A stretch of DNA of 64,000 nucleotides from Blepharisma japonicum (lineage: Eukaryota; Ciliophora; Heterotrichea; Heterotrichida; Blepharismidae), in the NCBI GenBank assembly GCA_949751835.1, contig CATKHK010000061.1:124001-188000 (forward strand). Direction: 5' to 3'. The translations under genes and the position numbers were made by a program. Below, piece after piece: positions 63,545 through 64,000 of this stretch. Under the pieces are notes generated by a model, which ran no database searches, had not been told where the DNA came from, and worked only from the letters and a program-made list of their open reading frames with translations. Position 1 is the first letter of the stretch. Each line of letters begins with the position of its first letter.

Positions 63545-64000
63545 TTAAAACTCGTCTTCACTTTTTTCTGTCTCATTTTCGCTATCTTCTTCCTCCTCAT
63601 TGCTCTCTTCTTCTCCTTTTTCTGAGCCTTCTTCTTCCTCTTCATTTTCATCACTTTCTTTCTCATTTTGTAATAAGCTTTCTTCAGCTTCTAAATCTTG
63701 ACGAATATTTTTCACAGCACCGCCACCTCCTTTTTCGAATGACTGTCTAATGACATCAACACTTAGCATGGTTTCTAAACAAGCTCTAACAAATAAAACT
63801 CCAAAAACCAATATAAAAATTGAAAAAATAATCCCAACGGTTAGCCCAAAATTCCCTCCTTTGATGCTGCATTCTACAGTTAAGAAAATAGTTCCCATTC
63901 AGATTCCTACTAACGTAAAATAGTATAATATTGATAATCATTTTTTCTATATGATGATTACACTTTCCCATGAATCGAAATAAAGCAGATCTGTTGGGTT
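63545..64000 (-). CDS. Multi-pass membrane protein with acidic C-terminal tail, 5'-truncated
   Basis: The gene runs off the right edge of the window; 146 residues are visible after removing a 15-nt intron at 63947-63961. Exon 1 ends DLLYFDSWES; exon 2 reads KKWLSILYYFTLVGIWMGTI (Trp from TGA twice), then two clear spans (ILYYFTLVGIWMGTIFLTVE; TVGIIFSIFILVFGVLFVRA), a cytosolic RACLETMLSVDVIRQ segment and an extremely acidic tail (about 45 of the last 60 residues are E, D or S). The hydrophobic hairpin followed by R-x-x-x-E resembles DUF4282-type proteins, but this is not certain. TAA stop. Confidence 0.6.
63947..63961 (-). other. 15-nt intron of the edge membrane-protein gene
   Basis: Minus-strand GTAATCATCATATAG; it removes an in-frame TAG. 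A at position 10. Confidence 0.75.

Overview
The window reads as nuclear, probably macronuclear, DNA of a heterotrich ciliate, most likely Blepharisma or a close relative. Two features of the sequence show this. (1) TGA is a sense codon for tryptophan: it interrupts many unmistakable protein families exactly where Trp is expected (for example the kinase motif GTPCWMAPE near 5640), and every gene model here ends in TAA or TAG. (2) Introns are tiny: all ten I can place are exactly 15 nt, GT...AG, with an A at intron position 10. Stentor is known for similar 15-nt introns but uses the standard code, so the combination points to Blepharisma (established knowledge plus inference). The DNA is AT-rich, genes lie on both strands, most lack introns, and spacers are short.

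Layout. 0-6 kb: 5'-truncated Dcp1 decapping subunit, tRNA-Ser(AGA), a decayed glycine dehydrogenase fragment, a type I membrane protein, sulfide:quinone oxidoreductase, and a FYVE-like zinc finger/STE20 kinase fusion. 6-16 kb: ABHD17-like hydrolase, BPI/LBP lipid-binding protein, an unknown protein, proteasome Rpn3, a mitochondrial protein, a ubiquitin-like-fold protein and a rhodanese/dual-specificity phosphatase. 16-25 kb: EF-hand/C2/multi-TM protein, LRR protein, small mitochondrial-membrane-like protein, a 79-aa MGNCC lipidation-type protein, GPR180/TMEM145-type receptor, coiled-coil protein, Tul1-like membrane RING ligase and secretory cyclophilin. 25-34 kb: acidic protein, coiled-coil/C1q-like protein, coiled-coil protein, MLO-like seven-TM protein with EF-hands, SF-assemblin. 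34-44 kb: pepsin-like protease, Na+/H+ exchanger with cyclic-nucleotide-binding domain, and two tandem genes that each encode two cathepsin Z domains. 44-54 kb: FAR1-type DNA-binding protein, MaoC dehydratase, C2H2 protein, anoctamin, USP deubiquitinase, complex I NDUFV1, class III alcohol dehydrogenase. 54-64 kb: tandem array of three kelch paralogs plus a relic, TRIM-kelch protein, basic protein, mitoribosomal bS18m, Elg1/ATAD5-like AAA ATPase, and a 5'-truncated membrane protein.

Functional themes are housekeeping (mRNA decay, proteasome, deubiquitination, mitochondrial energy and sulfide/formaldehyde metabolism), secretory and lysosomal proteolysis, calcium and membrane signalling, and cytoskeletal coiled coils. 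There is no operon organisation and I see no CRISPR array, virus or intact transposon.

The least ordinary content lies in the longer spacers. Several hold relics of protein-coding genes broken by frameshifts or TAA/TAG codons (1275-1726, 4330-4476, 22623-22890, 25374-25666, 28790-29115, 52772-53035, 57009-57149). Other notable items are the double cathepsin Z genes, the MLO/EF-hand fusion and the zinc finger-kinase fusion.
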